Of a stretch of DNA of 64,000 nt, positions 26,507 to 35,078 are shown in pieces. Within the stretch, counting starts at the first letter, position 1; each line of letters starts with the position of its first letter. The stretch comes from Blastococcus sp. CT_GayMR19 (GTDB taxonomy: Bacteria > Actinomycetota > Actinomycetes > Mycobacteriales > Geodermatophilaceae), in contig NZ_SPQL01000014.1 of assembly GCF_004570385.1 (NCBI RefSeq), forward strand, positions 46,235 through 110,234, in the 5' to 3' direction. The notes beneath the pieces were generated by a model. The model was not told the DNA's origin. It saw only the letters and a program-made list of their open reading frames with translations, and did not search any database. Made by a program: the position numbers and the translations under genes.

Positions 26507-28045
26507 CTGGAGCCAGCCCCGGCGCACCCCGCGCCCGGCAGCGTCGTCCTCGCTCTCGAGGACGTGAGCAAGTCCTTCGGCGCCGTCGCCGCGCTGCGCG
26601 GTGCCCGACTCGAACTGCGGGCCGGCGAGGCGCACGCGCTGGTCGGCGAGAACGGCGCCGGCAAGTCGACGCTGGTCAAGATCCTGGCGGGGGTCCACGG
26701 CCCCGACTCCGGACGGGTGCTGCTCGACGGCGCCCCGGTGACGCTGGACAACCCGGCCGCGGCCCGCGCGGCCGGCATCGCAGTCATCTACCAGGAGCCC
26801 ACGCTGTTCCCCGACCTCTCGGTCGCGGAGAACATCTTCATGGGCCGCCAGCCGCTCACCGGCGGACGCCGGATCGACCGCAGGGAACTGGCCGCACGCT
26901 GCCGGGCGCTGTTCGAGCGGCTCGGCGTCACGCTGGACCCCGACCGCCCGGCGCGCGGCCTGTCCATCGCCGACCAGCAGATGATCGAGATCGCCAAGGC
27001 GCTCTCGTTCGACGCCCGAGTGCTGGTCATGGACGAGCCCACCGCGGCGCTCTCCGGCGTCGAGGTCGAGCGGCTGTTCACCGTGGCCCGGTCGCTGCGT
27101 TCCTCCGGCGCGGCCGTGCTGTTCATCTCCCACCGCTTCGACGAGGTCTTCGACCTGTGCGACCGGATCACGGTCATGCGCGACGGCCAGTGGGTGTCGA
27201 CCGACCCGGCCACGGACCTCACCGTCGACCAGGTGGTGCGGCGCATGGTCGGCCGCGAGGTCGCCTCGCTCTTCCCGAAGATCGACGTCGAGCCCGGCGA
27301 GGTGGTGCTCGAGGTCCGCGGGCTGACGCGCGTCGGGGTCTTCGCCGACGTCTCGTTCGACGTGCGCGCCGGGGAGATCGTCGCCCTGGCGGGTCTCGTC
27401 GGGGCCGGGCGCAGCGAGGTCGTCCGGGCCGTGTTCGGCGTGGATGCCTACGACGCGGGCTCGGTCCGGGTCGCCGGGTCGCAACTGCGCCAGGGGTCGC
27501 CGGCCGCGGCCATGGCGGCCGGCCTGGCGCTCGTGCCCGAGGACCGCCGCCAGCAGGGACTGGTCATGGAGCTCTCCGTGGAACGCAACGCCACCCTGAC
27601 CCGGCGCTGGAAGCTCGCGCGGTTCGGCCTCCTCTCCGCCCGGAGCGAGCGGGCCACGGCCGCCGACTGGACGAAGCGGATGCAGGTCAAGGCCGGGAAG
27701 CTCTCGGACGCCGTGTCCACGCTCTCCGGTGGCAACCAGCAGAAGGTCGTCCTGGCGAAGTGGCTGTCCACCGACCCCCGGGTGCTCATCGTCGACGAGC
27801 CGACCCGCGGGATCGACGTCGGCACCAAGGCGGAGGTGCACCGCCTGCTCTCGCAGCTCGCGGCGGACGGCATGGCGGTCGTCATGGTCTCCAGCGAGCT
27901 CCCGGAGGTCCTCGGCATGGCCGACCGCGTCCTCGTCATGCACGAGGGCCGCGTCGTCGCCGACATCCCCCGGGCGCAGGCCGACGAGGACAGCGTGATG
28001 CTCGCGGCCACCGGCCAGGCCGGCCGCCCGGCGGTGGCGTCATGA
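26507..28045 (+). CDS. rhaT: Sugar (rhamnose-type) ABC transporter ATP-binding protein, two ABC domains
   Basis: A 512-residue ATPase with two tandem ABC domains. The first has GENGAGKST near residue 47 and the second ends with [14 protein letters not shown] and [10 protein letters not shown] near 430. It energises import of a monosaccharide, here probably rhamnose. No ATG, GTG or TTG lies between the operator and the domain start; CTG 26507, eight bases after GGAGG, fits best. A start at ATG 26348 would cover promoter and operator. The stop overlaps the next gene as ATGA. Confidence 0.9.
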   Translation: MEPAPAHPAPGSVVLALEDVSKSFGAVAALRGARLELRAGEAHALVGENGAGKSTLVKILAGVHGPDSGRVLLDGAPVTLDNPAAARAAGIAVIYQEPTLFPDLSVAENIFMGRQPLTGGRRIDRRELAARCRALFERLGVTLDPDRPARGLSIADQQMIEIAKALSFDARVLVMDEPTAALSGVEVERLFTVARSLRSSGAAVLFISHRFDEVFDLCDRITVMRDGQWVSTDPATDLTVDQVVRRMVGREVASLFPKIDVEPGEVVLEVRGLTRVGVFADVSFDVRAGEIVALAGLVGAGRSEVVRAVFGVDAYDAGSVRVAGSQLRQGSPAAAMAAGLALVPEDRRQQGLVMELSVERNATLTRRWKLARFGLLSARSERATAADWTKRMQVKAGKLSDAVSTLSGGNQQKVVLAKWLSTDPRVLIVDEPTRGIDVGTKAEVHRLLSQLAADGMAVVMVSSELPEVLGMADRVLVMHEGRVVADIPRAQADEDSVMLAATGQAGRPAVAS

Positions 28046-29112
28046 GCTCCTCGACGAAGGCCGCGGCCCCGGCTCCGGTCGACGTGGCCCCCGAGCACAC
28101 CGGCGGGCGCGGCGCGGCGCTGGTGCAGCGGCTGGTGGTGGTGCGCGAGCTCGGTATCCTGGCCGCGCTGCTGCTCCTGATCGTCGCCACGGTGATCGCC
28201 AACCCGCGCTTCCTGTCGGGGCAGAACCTCCGCGACCTGCTCCTGTCGGCGTCGATCCTGACGGTCCTCGCGGCCGGCCAGACGATCGTCATCGTCACCC
28301 GGAACGTGGACCTCTCCGTGGGCTCGGTCCTCGGGCTGTCCGCCTACGCGTCGGGCACGCTGCTGGTGAACGCGCCGGGCACCCCGGTGGTCCTGGTGAT
28401 CCTGGCAGGGATGGCGGTCGGGGCGGCGTGCGGCCTGCTCAACGGCGCCATCGTGGCCATCGCCAAGGTGCCGTCCCTGGTGGTCACCCTGGGCACGCTC
28501 TACGCGTTCCGGGGACTGGACTCGCTCTGGGCCAGCAGCAGCGACCGGCTGCAGATCAACGCCGCCGACCTGCCCACCGGCTTCAAGTCCCTCGCCGGCG
28601 CCCGGCTGCTCGGCGTCCCGCTGCTGTTCCTGATCGCACTGGCCGTGGTGCTGCTGGTCGGCTTCTACCTCCGCAACTACCGCAGCGGCCGGGAGCTGTA
28701 CGGCATCGGCTCGGACCCCGCGGCCGCACGGCTGTCGGGCATCCCGGTCGGCCGGCGGGTGCTCCTCGCGTTCGTCGTCAACGGCGCCCTGGCCGGCCTC
28801 GCGGGGGTTCTCTACGCCGCGCGGTTCCAGACGCTGGACGCCACCGCAGGCACCGGCCAGGAGCTCTTCGTCGTCGCGGCGGCCGTCGTGGGTGGCGTGG
28901 CCATCTTCGGGGGCAGCGGCTCGGTGTACGGCGCCGCGCTGGGCGCTCTCCTGCTCACCACCATCGGGACCTCGCTGCCCCAGCTCGGTCTCAACCCGTT
29001 CTGGCGGGACGCCGCCGTCGGCGCCCTGATCCTCGCCGCCATCGCCCTGGACCGGGCGCTCTCCCTGCGCCTGGCCCGCCGCCTCCGAGGGAGGAACCTC
29101 CGTGGCGCTTGA
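28042..29112 (+). CDS. rhaP: Sugar ABC transporter permease 1
   Basis: A 356-residue inner-membrane permease of the ribose/rhamnose class. It has about 8-10 hydrophobic helices and the conserved [17 protein letters not shown] and [20 protein letters not shown] cytoplasmic-loop motifs. [17 protein letters not shown] lies near the C terminus. It starts at ATG 28042, overlapping the ATPase stop by 4 bp, and pairs with the second permease, whose ORF it overlaps by 11 bp. Confidence 0.93.
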   Translation: MSSSTKAAAPAPVDVAPEHTGGRGAALVQRLVVVRELGILAALLLLIVATVIANPRFLSGQNLRDLLLSASILTVLAAGQTIVIVTRNVDLSVGSVLGLSAYASGTLLVNAPGTPVVLVILAGMAVGAACGLLNGAIVAIAKVPSLVVTLGTLYAFRGLDSLWASSSDRLQINAADLPTGFKSLAGARLLGVPLLFLIALAVVLLVGFYLRNYRSGRELYGIGSDPAAARLSGIPVGRRVLLAFVVNGALAGLAGVLYAARFQTLDATAGTGQELFVVAAAVVGGVAIFGGSGSVYGAALGALLLTTIGTSLPQLGLNPFWRDAAVGALILAAIALDRALSLRLARRLRGRNLRGA

Positions 29113-30160
29113 TTCGGCCCACCCCGCCACCCCCGCCCCCGCGACCCCGGCCGGCCAGGCGCCCGCCGAGCGGCCCTCGCCGACCTCGCGGCTCCGCCTG
29201 CTGGGCACCGGCGACGGCGTGATCACGCTGGTCCTGGTCGTCTTCCTGCTCGTCGCCTCGTTCGCGGTCGAGGGCTTCGCCTCGACGCGCAACACCGGCT
29301 TCCTGCTGCTGGACGTCGTCGTGATCGTGCTGATCGCGCTGCCGCTGACCCTCGTGATCGTCACCGGCGAGATCGACCTGTCGGTGGCCAGCACGGTGGG
29401 GCTGACCAGCGCGGTGATGGGCCAGCTGTGGTTCGCCGGGCTGCCCCTCGAGGCGATCATCCCGATCTGCCTGCTGCTGGGCGGCGTGCTCGGCGCGGTG
29501 AACGGACTGCTCGTCACCAGGCTCGGGCTGCCCTCCCTGGCGGTCACCATCGGCACCCTCGCGCTCTACCGCGGGCTGGCCTTCGTCGTCCTCGGGGACC
29601 GGGCCGTCGCCGACTTCCCCCGATCCTGGACGACCTGGGCGCTCAGCGGCATCGGGGCGACCGGCATCCCCGTGGTGGTGGTCCCGCTGCTCGTGCTGAT
29701 CGTGCTCACCGGCGTCGTCCTCCACGCCACCCCGATCGGCCGCTCGCTGTACGCCATGGGCAACAGCGAGGACGCCGCCCGGTTCGCGGGGATCGACGTC
29801 GGCCGCACCAAGCTCTGGCTCTTCGTCGTGACCGGCGTCGTCGCGGCCCTCGGCGGCGTCTACTGGACGCTGCGCTACGGCAGTGCCCGCGCCGACAACG
29901 CCCAGGGCCTGGAGCTGCAGGTCATCGCGGCGATCCTGCTGGGCGGCGTCTCGATCTTCGGCGGCAGCGGCGGCCTGGTCGGCGTCCTCGCCGGTGCCCT
30001 CCTGCTCGGCTCGCTGCGCAACGCCCTGCAGCTGGTCAACGTGCCCTCCGACGTCCTGAACATCGTGACCGGCGCGCTGCTGATCGTCGCCGTCGTCACG
30101 CCGCAGATCGCCGCCCGGTTCCGCGGGCGGCGGCCGCGGGGCCGGCCCCGCACCCCATGA
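29102..30160 (+). CDS. rhaQ: Sugar ABC transporter permease 2
   Basis: A 352-residue permease homologous to the preceding one. The motifs are TGEIDLSVASTVGLTSAVMG and LYAMGNSEDAARFAGIDVGR, with ILLGGVSIFGGSGGLVGV near the end. It starts at GTG 29102 after GGGAGG and overlaps permease 1 by 11 bp. Two permeases with one double ATPase is the usual RhaSTPQ layout. Confidence 0.93.
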   Translation: MALDSAHPATPAPATPAGQAPAERPSPTSRLRLLGTGDGVITLVLVVFLLVASFAVEGFASTRNTGFLLLDVVVIVLIALPLTLVIVTGEIDLSVASTVGLTSAVMGQLWFAGLPLEAIIPICLLLGGVLGAVNGLLVTRLGLPSLAVTIGTLALYRGLAFVVLGDRAVADFPRSWTTWALSGIGATGIPVVVVPLLVLIVLTGVVLHATPIGRSLYAMGNSEDAARFAGIDVGRTKLWLFVVTGVVAALGGVYWTLRYGSARADNAQGLELQVIAAILLGGVSIFGGSGGLVGVLAGALLLGSLRNALQLVNVPSDVLNIVTGALLIVAVVTPQIAARFRGRRPRGRPRTP

Positions 30161-30246
30161 GCGCACCACCCGCACGCCCCGTCCCGGGCGCACGTCCGTT
30201 CCCCGACTCCGGCCGCCCTGGCGCCGGCTCACAAGAGAGGCAACCC

Positions 30247-31332
30247 ATGACCAGCTTCCTGTCCAGCCGCCGCCTGCGCGGCGGCCTGACCGGCGCCGCC
30301 GTCGCGGCCCTGGTGCTGACCACCGCCGCCTGCGGCGGCACCACCCGCGGCGAGGAGGAGGGCGGCGGCTCCGCCGGCGAGGCCAGCGCCTCGGCCAACC
30401 CCGACGCCGAGATCCCCTCGGGGCTGAAGATCTCCTTCCTGCCCAAGCAGCTGAACAACCCCTACTTCGCGATCGCCGACGGCGGCGGCGAGAACGCGGT
30501 CGAGGAGATCGAGGGCGAGTTCAGCGAGGTCGGCCCGTCCGAGGCCAGCGCCTCCTCGCAGGTCAGCTACATCAACACGCTGACCCAGCAGGGCGTCGAC
30601 GTCATCGTCACCTCGGCGAACGACCCGAACGCCATCTGCAGCGCGCTGGACCAGGCCCGGGCCGGTGGCGCCAACGTCGTCACCTTCGACTCCGACACCG
30701 ATCCCGCGTGCCGCGACCTGTTCATCAGCCAGGCCACCAGCGAGGGCATCGCGCAGAGCCAGATCGACCTGATGGCCGAGCAGATGGGTGGCGCGGGCCA
30801 GGTGGCGATCCTGTCGGCGACGGCGAACGCGACGAACCAGAACGCCTGGATCGAGATCATGGAGACCTACGCCGCCGAGAAGTACCCCGACATGGAGATC
30901 GTCGCCACCGTCTACGGCGACGACGAGGACGAGAAGTCCTTCCAGGAGACCCAGGGTCTGCTGCAGACCTATCCGGAGCTCAAGGGGATCATCTCGCCGA
31001 CCACCGTCGGGATCTCGGCCGCGGCCCGGTACCTGTCCGGCTCCGAGTACAAGGGCAAGGTCGCGCTGACCGGCCTGGGGACGCCGAACCAGATGCGGGA
31101 GTTCGTCAAGGACGGCACCGTCACGGCCTTCGCGCTGTGGAACCCCGAGGAGCTCGGCTACCTGGCCGCCTACGCGGGAGCGGCCCTGGCCGCCGGTCAG
31201 ATCACCGGCGCGGAGGGCGAGACCTTCGAGGCCGGCGAGCTCGGCGAGTACACGGTCGAGGCCGACGGCGTCGTCGTCCTCGGCGAGCCCACCGTGTTCA
31301 ACGCCGACAACATCGACGACTTCGACTTCTGA
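30247..31332 (+). CDS. rhaS: Rhamnose-type ABC substrate-binding lipoprotein
   Basis: A 361-residue periplasmic-binding-type protein. The N-terminal signal (RRLRGGLTGAAVAALVLT) is followed by lipobox TAACGG with lipid-anchor Cys29, then a Gly/Glu/Ser-rich linker. The mature part has LPKQLNNPYFAIADGG, DVIVTSANDPNAICSALDQA and VTFDSDTDPACRD, as in rhamnose-binding RhaS. ATG at 30247 has GAGAGG upstream. It is attached to the outer face of the membrane and delivers sugar to the permeases. A strong hairpin follows. Confidence 0.94.
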   Translation: MTSFLSSRRLRGGLTGAAVAALVLTTAACGGTTRGEEEGGGSAGEASASANPDAEIPSGLKISFLPKQLNNPYFAIADGGGENAVEEIEGEFSEVGPSEASASSQVSYINTLTQQGVDVIVTSANDPNAICSALDQARAGGANVVTFDSDTDPACRDLFISQATSEGIAQSQIDLMAEQMGGAGQVAILSATANATNQNAWIEIMETYAAEKYPDMEIVATVYGDDEDEKSFQETQGLLQTYPELKGIISPTTVGISAAARYLSGSEYKGKVALTGLGTPNQMREFVKDGTVTAFALWNPEELGYLAAYAGAALAAGQITGAEGETFEAGELGEYTVEADGVVVLGEPTVFNADNIDDFDF

Positions 31333-31340
31333 GTCGTCCG

Positions 31341-31380
31341 CTCCTGCCGCCGCCGGTCATCCGGCCGGCGGCGGCAGGAG
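31341..31380 (+). terminator. Strong hairpin after the rhamnose-binding protein gene
   Basis: Perfect 16-bp stem: CTCCTGCCGCCGCCGG at 31341-31356, eight-base loop, complementary arm 31365-31380. No T-run follows. It lies 8 bp after the stop and 27 bp before rhaM, so it may attenuate rather than end transcription, or protect the abundant binding-protein mRNA. Confidence 0.7.
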
Positions 31381-31407
31381 GCACCACCCCGCTGAGAGGA
31401 ACCCGAC

Positions 31408-31779
31408 GTGCCCCGCGTCTGCTTCACGCTCCAGGTCCGCCCGGACCGGCTCGCCGAGTACCGCGAGCGGCACGCCACCGTGTGGCCGGAGATGCTGCGT
31501 GCCCTGCGCGACACCGGCTGGCACGACTACCAGCTCTTCCTGCGCGAGGACGGCCTGCTGGTCGGCACCCTGGTGACCGACGACCTCGCCGCGGCCCAGG
31601 CCGCCATGGAGCGGACCTCGGTCAACTCCCGCTGGCAGGCCGACATGGCGCCCTTCTTCGACCTCCCCGACGGTCGGCCCGACCGAGGGATGCACCTGCT
31701 CGATCTCGTCTTCGATCTCGACGCCCAGCTCGCGGCGGCCTGTGAGACGACCACCCCCGGAACAGGAGACCGACCGTGA
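31408..31779 (+). CDS. rhaM: L-rhamnose mutarotase
   Basis: A 123-residue dimeric alpha/beta-barrel enzyme that interconverts rhamnose anomers. The family features are RVCFTLQVRPDRLAEYRERH with the catalytic His, VWPEMLRALRDTGWHDYQLF, and RWQADMAPFF. It starts at GTG 31408 with GAGAGGA upstream. Its stop overlaps the rhaI GTG start. Compared with the usual ~105 residues it has a modest C-terminal extension. Confidence 0.93.
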   Translation: MPRVCFTLQVRPDRLAEYRERHATVWPEMLRALRDTGWHDYQLFLREDGLLVGTLVTDDLAAAQAAMERTSVNSRWQADMAPFFDLPDGRPDRGMHLLDLVFDLDAQLAAACETTTPGTGDRP

Positions 31780-32942
31780 CCACAACCAGGTCCAGCGCGC
31801 TCGAGGCGCTGGCGCAGCAGACCATCGAGCTGCCCTCCTGGGCGTTCGGCAACTCCGGCACCCGGTTCAAGGTCTTCGGCCAGCCCGGTGTGGCCCGCGA
31901 TCCGTACGAGAAGCTCGAGGACGCCGCCCAGGTGAACAGGTACACCGGCGTCGCGCCGCGGGTGTCCCTGCACATCCCGTGGGACCTGGTCGACGACTAC
32001 GGCAAGCTTGCCGCCCACGCCGCCGACCTCGGTGTCTCGATCGGCGCCATCAACTCCAACCTCTTCCAGGACGACGACTACCGGCTGGGCTCGCTGACCC
32101 ACGCCGATCCCGCCGTCCGCCGCAAGGCGATCGACCACCACGCCCAATGCGTCGAGGTCATGAACGCCACCGGCTCGACCGACCTCAAGGTGTGGCTGCC
32201 GGACGGCACCAACTACCCGGGGCAGGACGACCTGCGGGCCCGTCAGGACCGGCTGGCCGACTCGCTGTCCCAGATCTACGCGATGCTCGGGCCGGGGATG
32301 CGGATGCTGCTCGAGTACAAGTTCTTCGAGCCGTACTTCTACGCGATGGACATCCCCGACTGGGGCACGTCGCTGGTGCACTGCCTCGCGCTGGGGGAGC
32401 AGGCGACCGTCGTCCTGGACACCGGCCACCACGCGCCGGGCACCAACATCGAGTTCATCGTCATGCAGCTGCTGCGGGCCGGGCGGCTGGGCGCGTTCGA
32501 CTTCAACTCGCGCAACTACGCCGACGACGACCTCATCGTCGGGTCGGCGGATCCGTTCCAGCTGTTCCGGATCCTGAACGAGATCGTGGCCGCGGACGCC
32601 CTGCTCGGTGCCGACGTCAACTTCATGCTCGACCAGTGCCACAACATCGAGCCCAAGATCCCGGGCCAGATCCGGTCGGTGATGAACGTGCAGGAGGCGA
32701 CGGCGAAGGCGCTGCTCGTCGACCGCGACGCGCTTGCCGCGGCCCAGCGGTCGGGTGACGTGCTGGGGGCCAACGCGCTGCTGATGGACGCCTACAACAC
32801 CGACGTCCGCCCGCTGCTCGCCGAGCTGCGGGTGTCGTCGGGCCTGGACCCCGACCCGTACGCCGCCTACGCCCGGTCCGGCCACCAGGAGCGCATCGCC
32901 CGCGAGCGCGTCGGCGGCTCCCAGGCCGGCTGGGGCGCCTGA
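31776..32942 (+). CDS. rhaI: L-rhamnose isomerase
   Basis: A 388-residue TIM-barrel sugar isomerase of the actinobacterial/Pseudomonas RhaI type, converting L-rhamnose to L-rhamnulose. Metal ligands lie in LLEYKFFEPYFYAMDIPDWG, VVLDTGHHAPGTNIEFIV and FDFNSRNYADDDLIVGSADP. GTG at 31776 overlaps the rhaM stop. A paired palindrome repeat separates it from rhaD. Confidence 0.96.
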   Translation: MTTTRSSALEALAQQTIELPSWAFGNSGTRFKVFGQPGVARDPYEKLEDAAQVNRYTGVAPRVSLHIPWDLVDDYGKLAAHAADLGVSIGAINSNLFQDDDYRLGSLTHADPAVRRKAIDHHAQCVEVMNATGSTDLKVWLPDGTNYPGQDDLRARQDRLADSLSQIYAMLGPGMRMLLEYKFFEPYFYAMDIPDWGTSLVHCLALGEQATVVLDTGHHAPGTNIEFIVMQLLRAGRLGAFDFNSRNYADDDLIVGSADPFQLFRILNEIVAADALLGADVNFMLDQCHNIEPKIPGQIRSVMNVQEATAKALLVDRDALAAAQRSGDVLGANALLMDAYNTDVRPLLAELRVSSGLDPDPYAAYARSGHQERIARERVGGSQAGWGA

Positions 32943-32957
32943 CCCCACCAGCCCTCC

Positions 32958-33009
32958 GCTTTCTGTACCGAAAGCGGCCCCTCTCTTCCGCGCTTTCGGT
33001 ACCGAAAGC
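32958..33009. repeat. Paired palindrome repeat, unit 4
   Basis: GCTTTCTGTACCGAAAGC (32958-32975, one mismatch in the core) and GCTTTCGGTACCGAAAGC (32992-33009, perfect), starts 34 bp apart, lie between rhaI and rhaD. The right-hand copy ends 31 bp ahead of the rhaD start codon. Confidence 0.9.
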
Positions 33010-33040
33010 GGGGACAGGACATCGGAAGGACCGCACGATC

Positions 33041-35077
33041 GTGACGAACCCCGTGGTCGAGGACCTGCTGGGCCGGAGCAACCGGCTCGGCGCGGACCCG
33101 CGCAACACCAACTACGCCGGCGGCAACACCTCCGCGAAGGGCACCGAGACCGACCCGGTGACCGGGCAGCCGGTCGAGCTGCTCTGGGTCAAGGGCTCCG
33201 GGGGAGACCTCGGCACGCTCACCGAGCCCGGTCTCGCCGTCCTCCGGCTGGACCGGCTGCGCTCCCTGGTCGACGTCTACCCGGGCGTCGACCGGGAGGA
33301 CGAGATGGTTGCCGCCTTCGACTTCTGCCTGCACGGGCGGGGCGGTGCGGCGCCGTCGATCGACACGGCGATGCACGGCCTGGTCCGGTCGGCGCACGTC
33401 GACCACCTGCACCCCGACTCGGGGATCGCCCTGGCGACGGCGGCCGACGGCGAGGCGCTGACCCGCGAGTGCTTCGCCGACCGCGTCGTCTGGGTGCCGT
33501 GGCGCCGGCCCGGATTCCAGCTCGGCCTGGACATCGCCGAGATCGCGGAGAAGAACCCGCAGGCGATCGGCTGCATCCTCGGTGGGCACGGCGTGACGGC
33601 GTGGGGCGAGACGAGCGAGCAGTGCGAGGCCAACAGCCTGGAGATCATCCGGACGGCGGAGCGCTTCCTCGCCGAGCGCGGCCGCCCCGAGCCCTTCGGT
33701 CCGGTCGTCCCGGGCTACGAGGCGTTGCCGCCGGCGGAGCGGAAGCACAAGGCGGCCGCGCTCGCCCCGGTCATCCGCGGGCTGGCGTCCACCGACCGGC
33801 CCCAGGTCGGCTCCTTCACCGACGCCGAGGTCGTGCTCGACTTCCTCGCCGCGGCCGAGCACCCGCGGCTGGCGGCGCTGGGCACGTCCTGCCCCGACCA
33901 CTTCCTGCGCACCAAGGTGCGGCCCCTGGTGGTCGATCTGCCCGCGCACGCGTCGGTCGAGGACGTCGTCGCGCGGCTGAAGGAGCTGCACGAGGAGTAC
34001 CGCGCCGAGTACGCCGCCTACTACGCGCGGCACGCGACCCCGGACAGCCCGGCCATGCGTGGCGCCGACCCGGCGATCGTGCTCGTGCCCGGCGTCGGCA
34101 TGTTCAGCTTCGGGGCCAACAAGCAGACCGCGCGGGTGGCCGGCGAGTTCTACGTGAACGCGATCAACGTGATGCGCGGCGCCGAGGCCGTCTCCACCTA
34201 TGCGCCGATCGACGAGGCGGAGAAGTTCCGCATCGAGTACTGGGCGCTGGAGGAGGCCAAGCTCGCGCGGATGCCGAAGCCGAAGCCGCTGGCGACCCGG
34301 GTCGCCCTGGTCACCGGGGCCGCCTCCGGCATCGGCAAGGCGATCGCCGTCCGGCTCGCGGCCGAGGGCGCCTGCGTCGTCGTCGCCGACCTCGAGCTGT
34401 CGAAGGCCCGGAACGCCGCCGCCGAGATCGGCGGCTCCGACGTCGCGATCGGCGTGGCCGCCGACGTCTCCGACGGCGAGGCCGTGGCGGCCGCGTTCCG
34501 CGCGGCCGCGCTGGCCTTCGGCGGGGTCGACCTGGTGGTGAACAACGCCGGGCTGTCGATCTCCAAGCCGCTGCTGGAGACGACCGAGCAGGACTGGGAC
34601 CTGCAGCACGACGTCATGGCGAAGGGCAGCTTCCTGGTCTCCCGCGAGGCCGCCCGCATCATGATCGAGCAGGGGCTGGGCGGCGACATCGTCTACATCA
34701 GCAGCAAGAACTCGCTGTTCGCCGGTCCGAACAACATCGCCTACGGGGCGACCAAGGCCGACCAGGCGCACCAGGTCCGGCTGCTGGCCGCCGAGCTCGG
34801 CCCGCACCAGATCCGCGTCAACGGCATCAACCCCGACGGTGTCGTCCGTGGCTCCGGCATCTTCGCCGGCGGCTGGGGCGCCAGCCGGGCCGCCGTCTAC
34901 GGCGTCGAGGAGGACAAGCTCGGCGAGTTCTACGCCCAGCGGACCCTGCTCAAGCGCGAGGTGCTGCCCGACCACGTCGCCGACGCCGTCTTCGCGCTGA
35001 CCGGTGGTGACCTGACCCGCACGACGGGCCTGCACGTGCCGGTCGACTCGGGCGTCGCGGCCGCCTTCCTCCGCTGA
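33041..35077 (+). CDS. rhaD: Bifunctional rhamnulose-1-phosphate aldolase / L-lactaldehyde dehydrogenase
   Basis: A 678-residue fusion. Residues 1 to about 425 are a class II aldolase (HLHPDSGIALATA, ILGGHGVTAWGE) that cleaves rhamnulose-1-phosphate to DHAP and L-lactaldehyde. Residues from about 430 are a short-chain dehydrogenase (VALVTGAASGIGKAIAV, NNAGLSISKP, catalytic YGATKADQ), which oxidises lactaldehyde. This is the actinobacterial RhaE/RhaD-type fusion. GTG at 33041 gives the expected N terminus. The lactate product feeds the neighbouring LutABC. Confidence 0.96.
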   Translation: MTNPVVEDLLGRSNRLGADPRNTNYAGGNTSAKGTETDPVTGQPVELLWVKGSGGDLGTLTEPGLAVLRLDRLRSLVDVYPGVDREDEMVAAFDFCLHGRGGAAPSIDTAMHGLVRSAHVDHLHPDSGIALATAADGEALTRECFADRVVWVPWRRPGFQLGLDIAEIAEKNPQAIGCILGGHGVTAWGETSEQCEANSLEIIRTAERFLAERGRPEPFGPVVPGYEALPPAERKHKAAALAPVIRGLASTDRPQVGSFTDAEVVLDFLAAAEHPRLAALGTSCPDHFLRTKVRPLVVDLPAHASVEDVVARLKELHEEYRAEYAAYYARHATPDSPAMRGADPAIVLVPGVGMFSFGANKQTARVAGEFYVNAINVMRGAEAVSTYAPIDEAEKFRIEYWALEEAKLARMPKPKPLATRVALVTGAASGIGKAIAVRLAAEGACVVVADLELSKARNAAAEIGGSDVAIGVAADVSDGEAVAAAFRAAALAFGGVDLVVNNAGLSISKPLLETTEQDWDLQHDVMAKGSFLVSREAARIMIEQGLGGDIVYISSKNSLFAGPNNIAYGATKADQAHQVRLLAAELGPHQIRVNGINPDGVVRGSGIFAGGWGASRAAVYGVEEDKLGEFYAQRTLLKREVLPDHVADAVFALTGGDLTRTTGLHVPVDSGVAAAFLR

Positions 35078-35078
35078 C

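Noticed and set aside
26473..26517. Possible ATG/GTG/TTG start for the sugar ABC ATPase between the operator and the domain
   Set aside because: None exists in frame; upstream ATG 26348 lies before the promoter, so CTG 26507 was preferred.
25256..27943. 895-codon minus frame including the LacI gene
   Set aside because: The extension covers the operator region and the ABC ATPase gene in antisense; only the LacI part has domain content.
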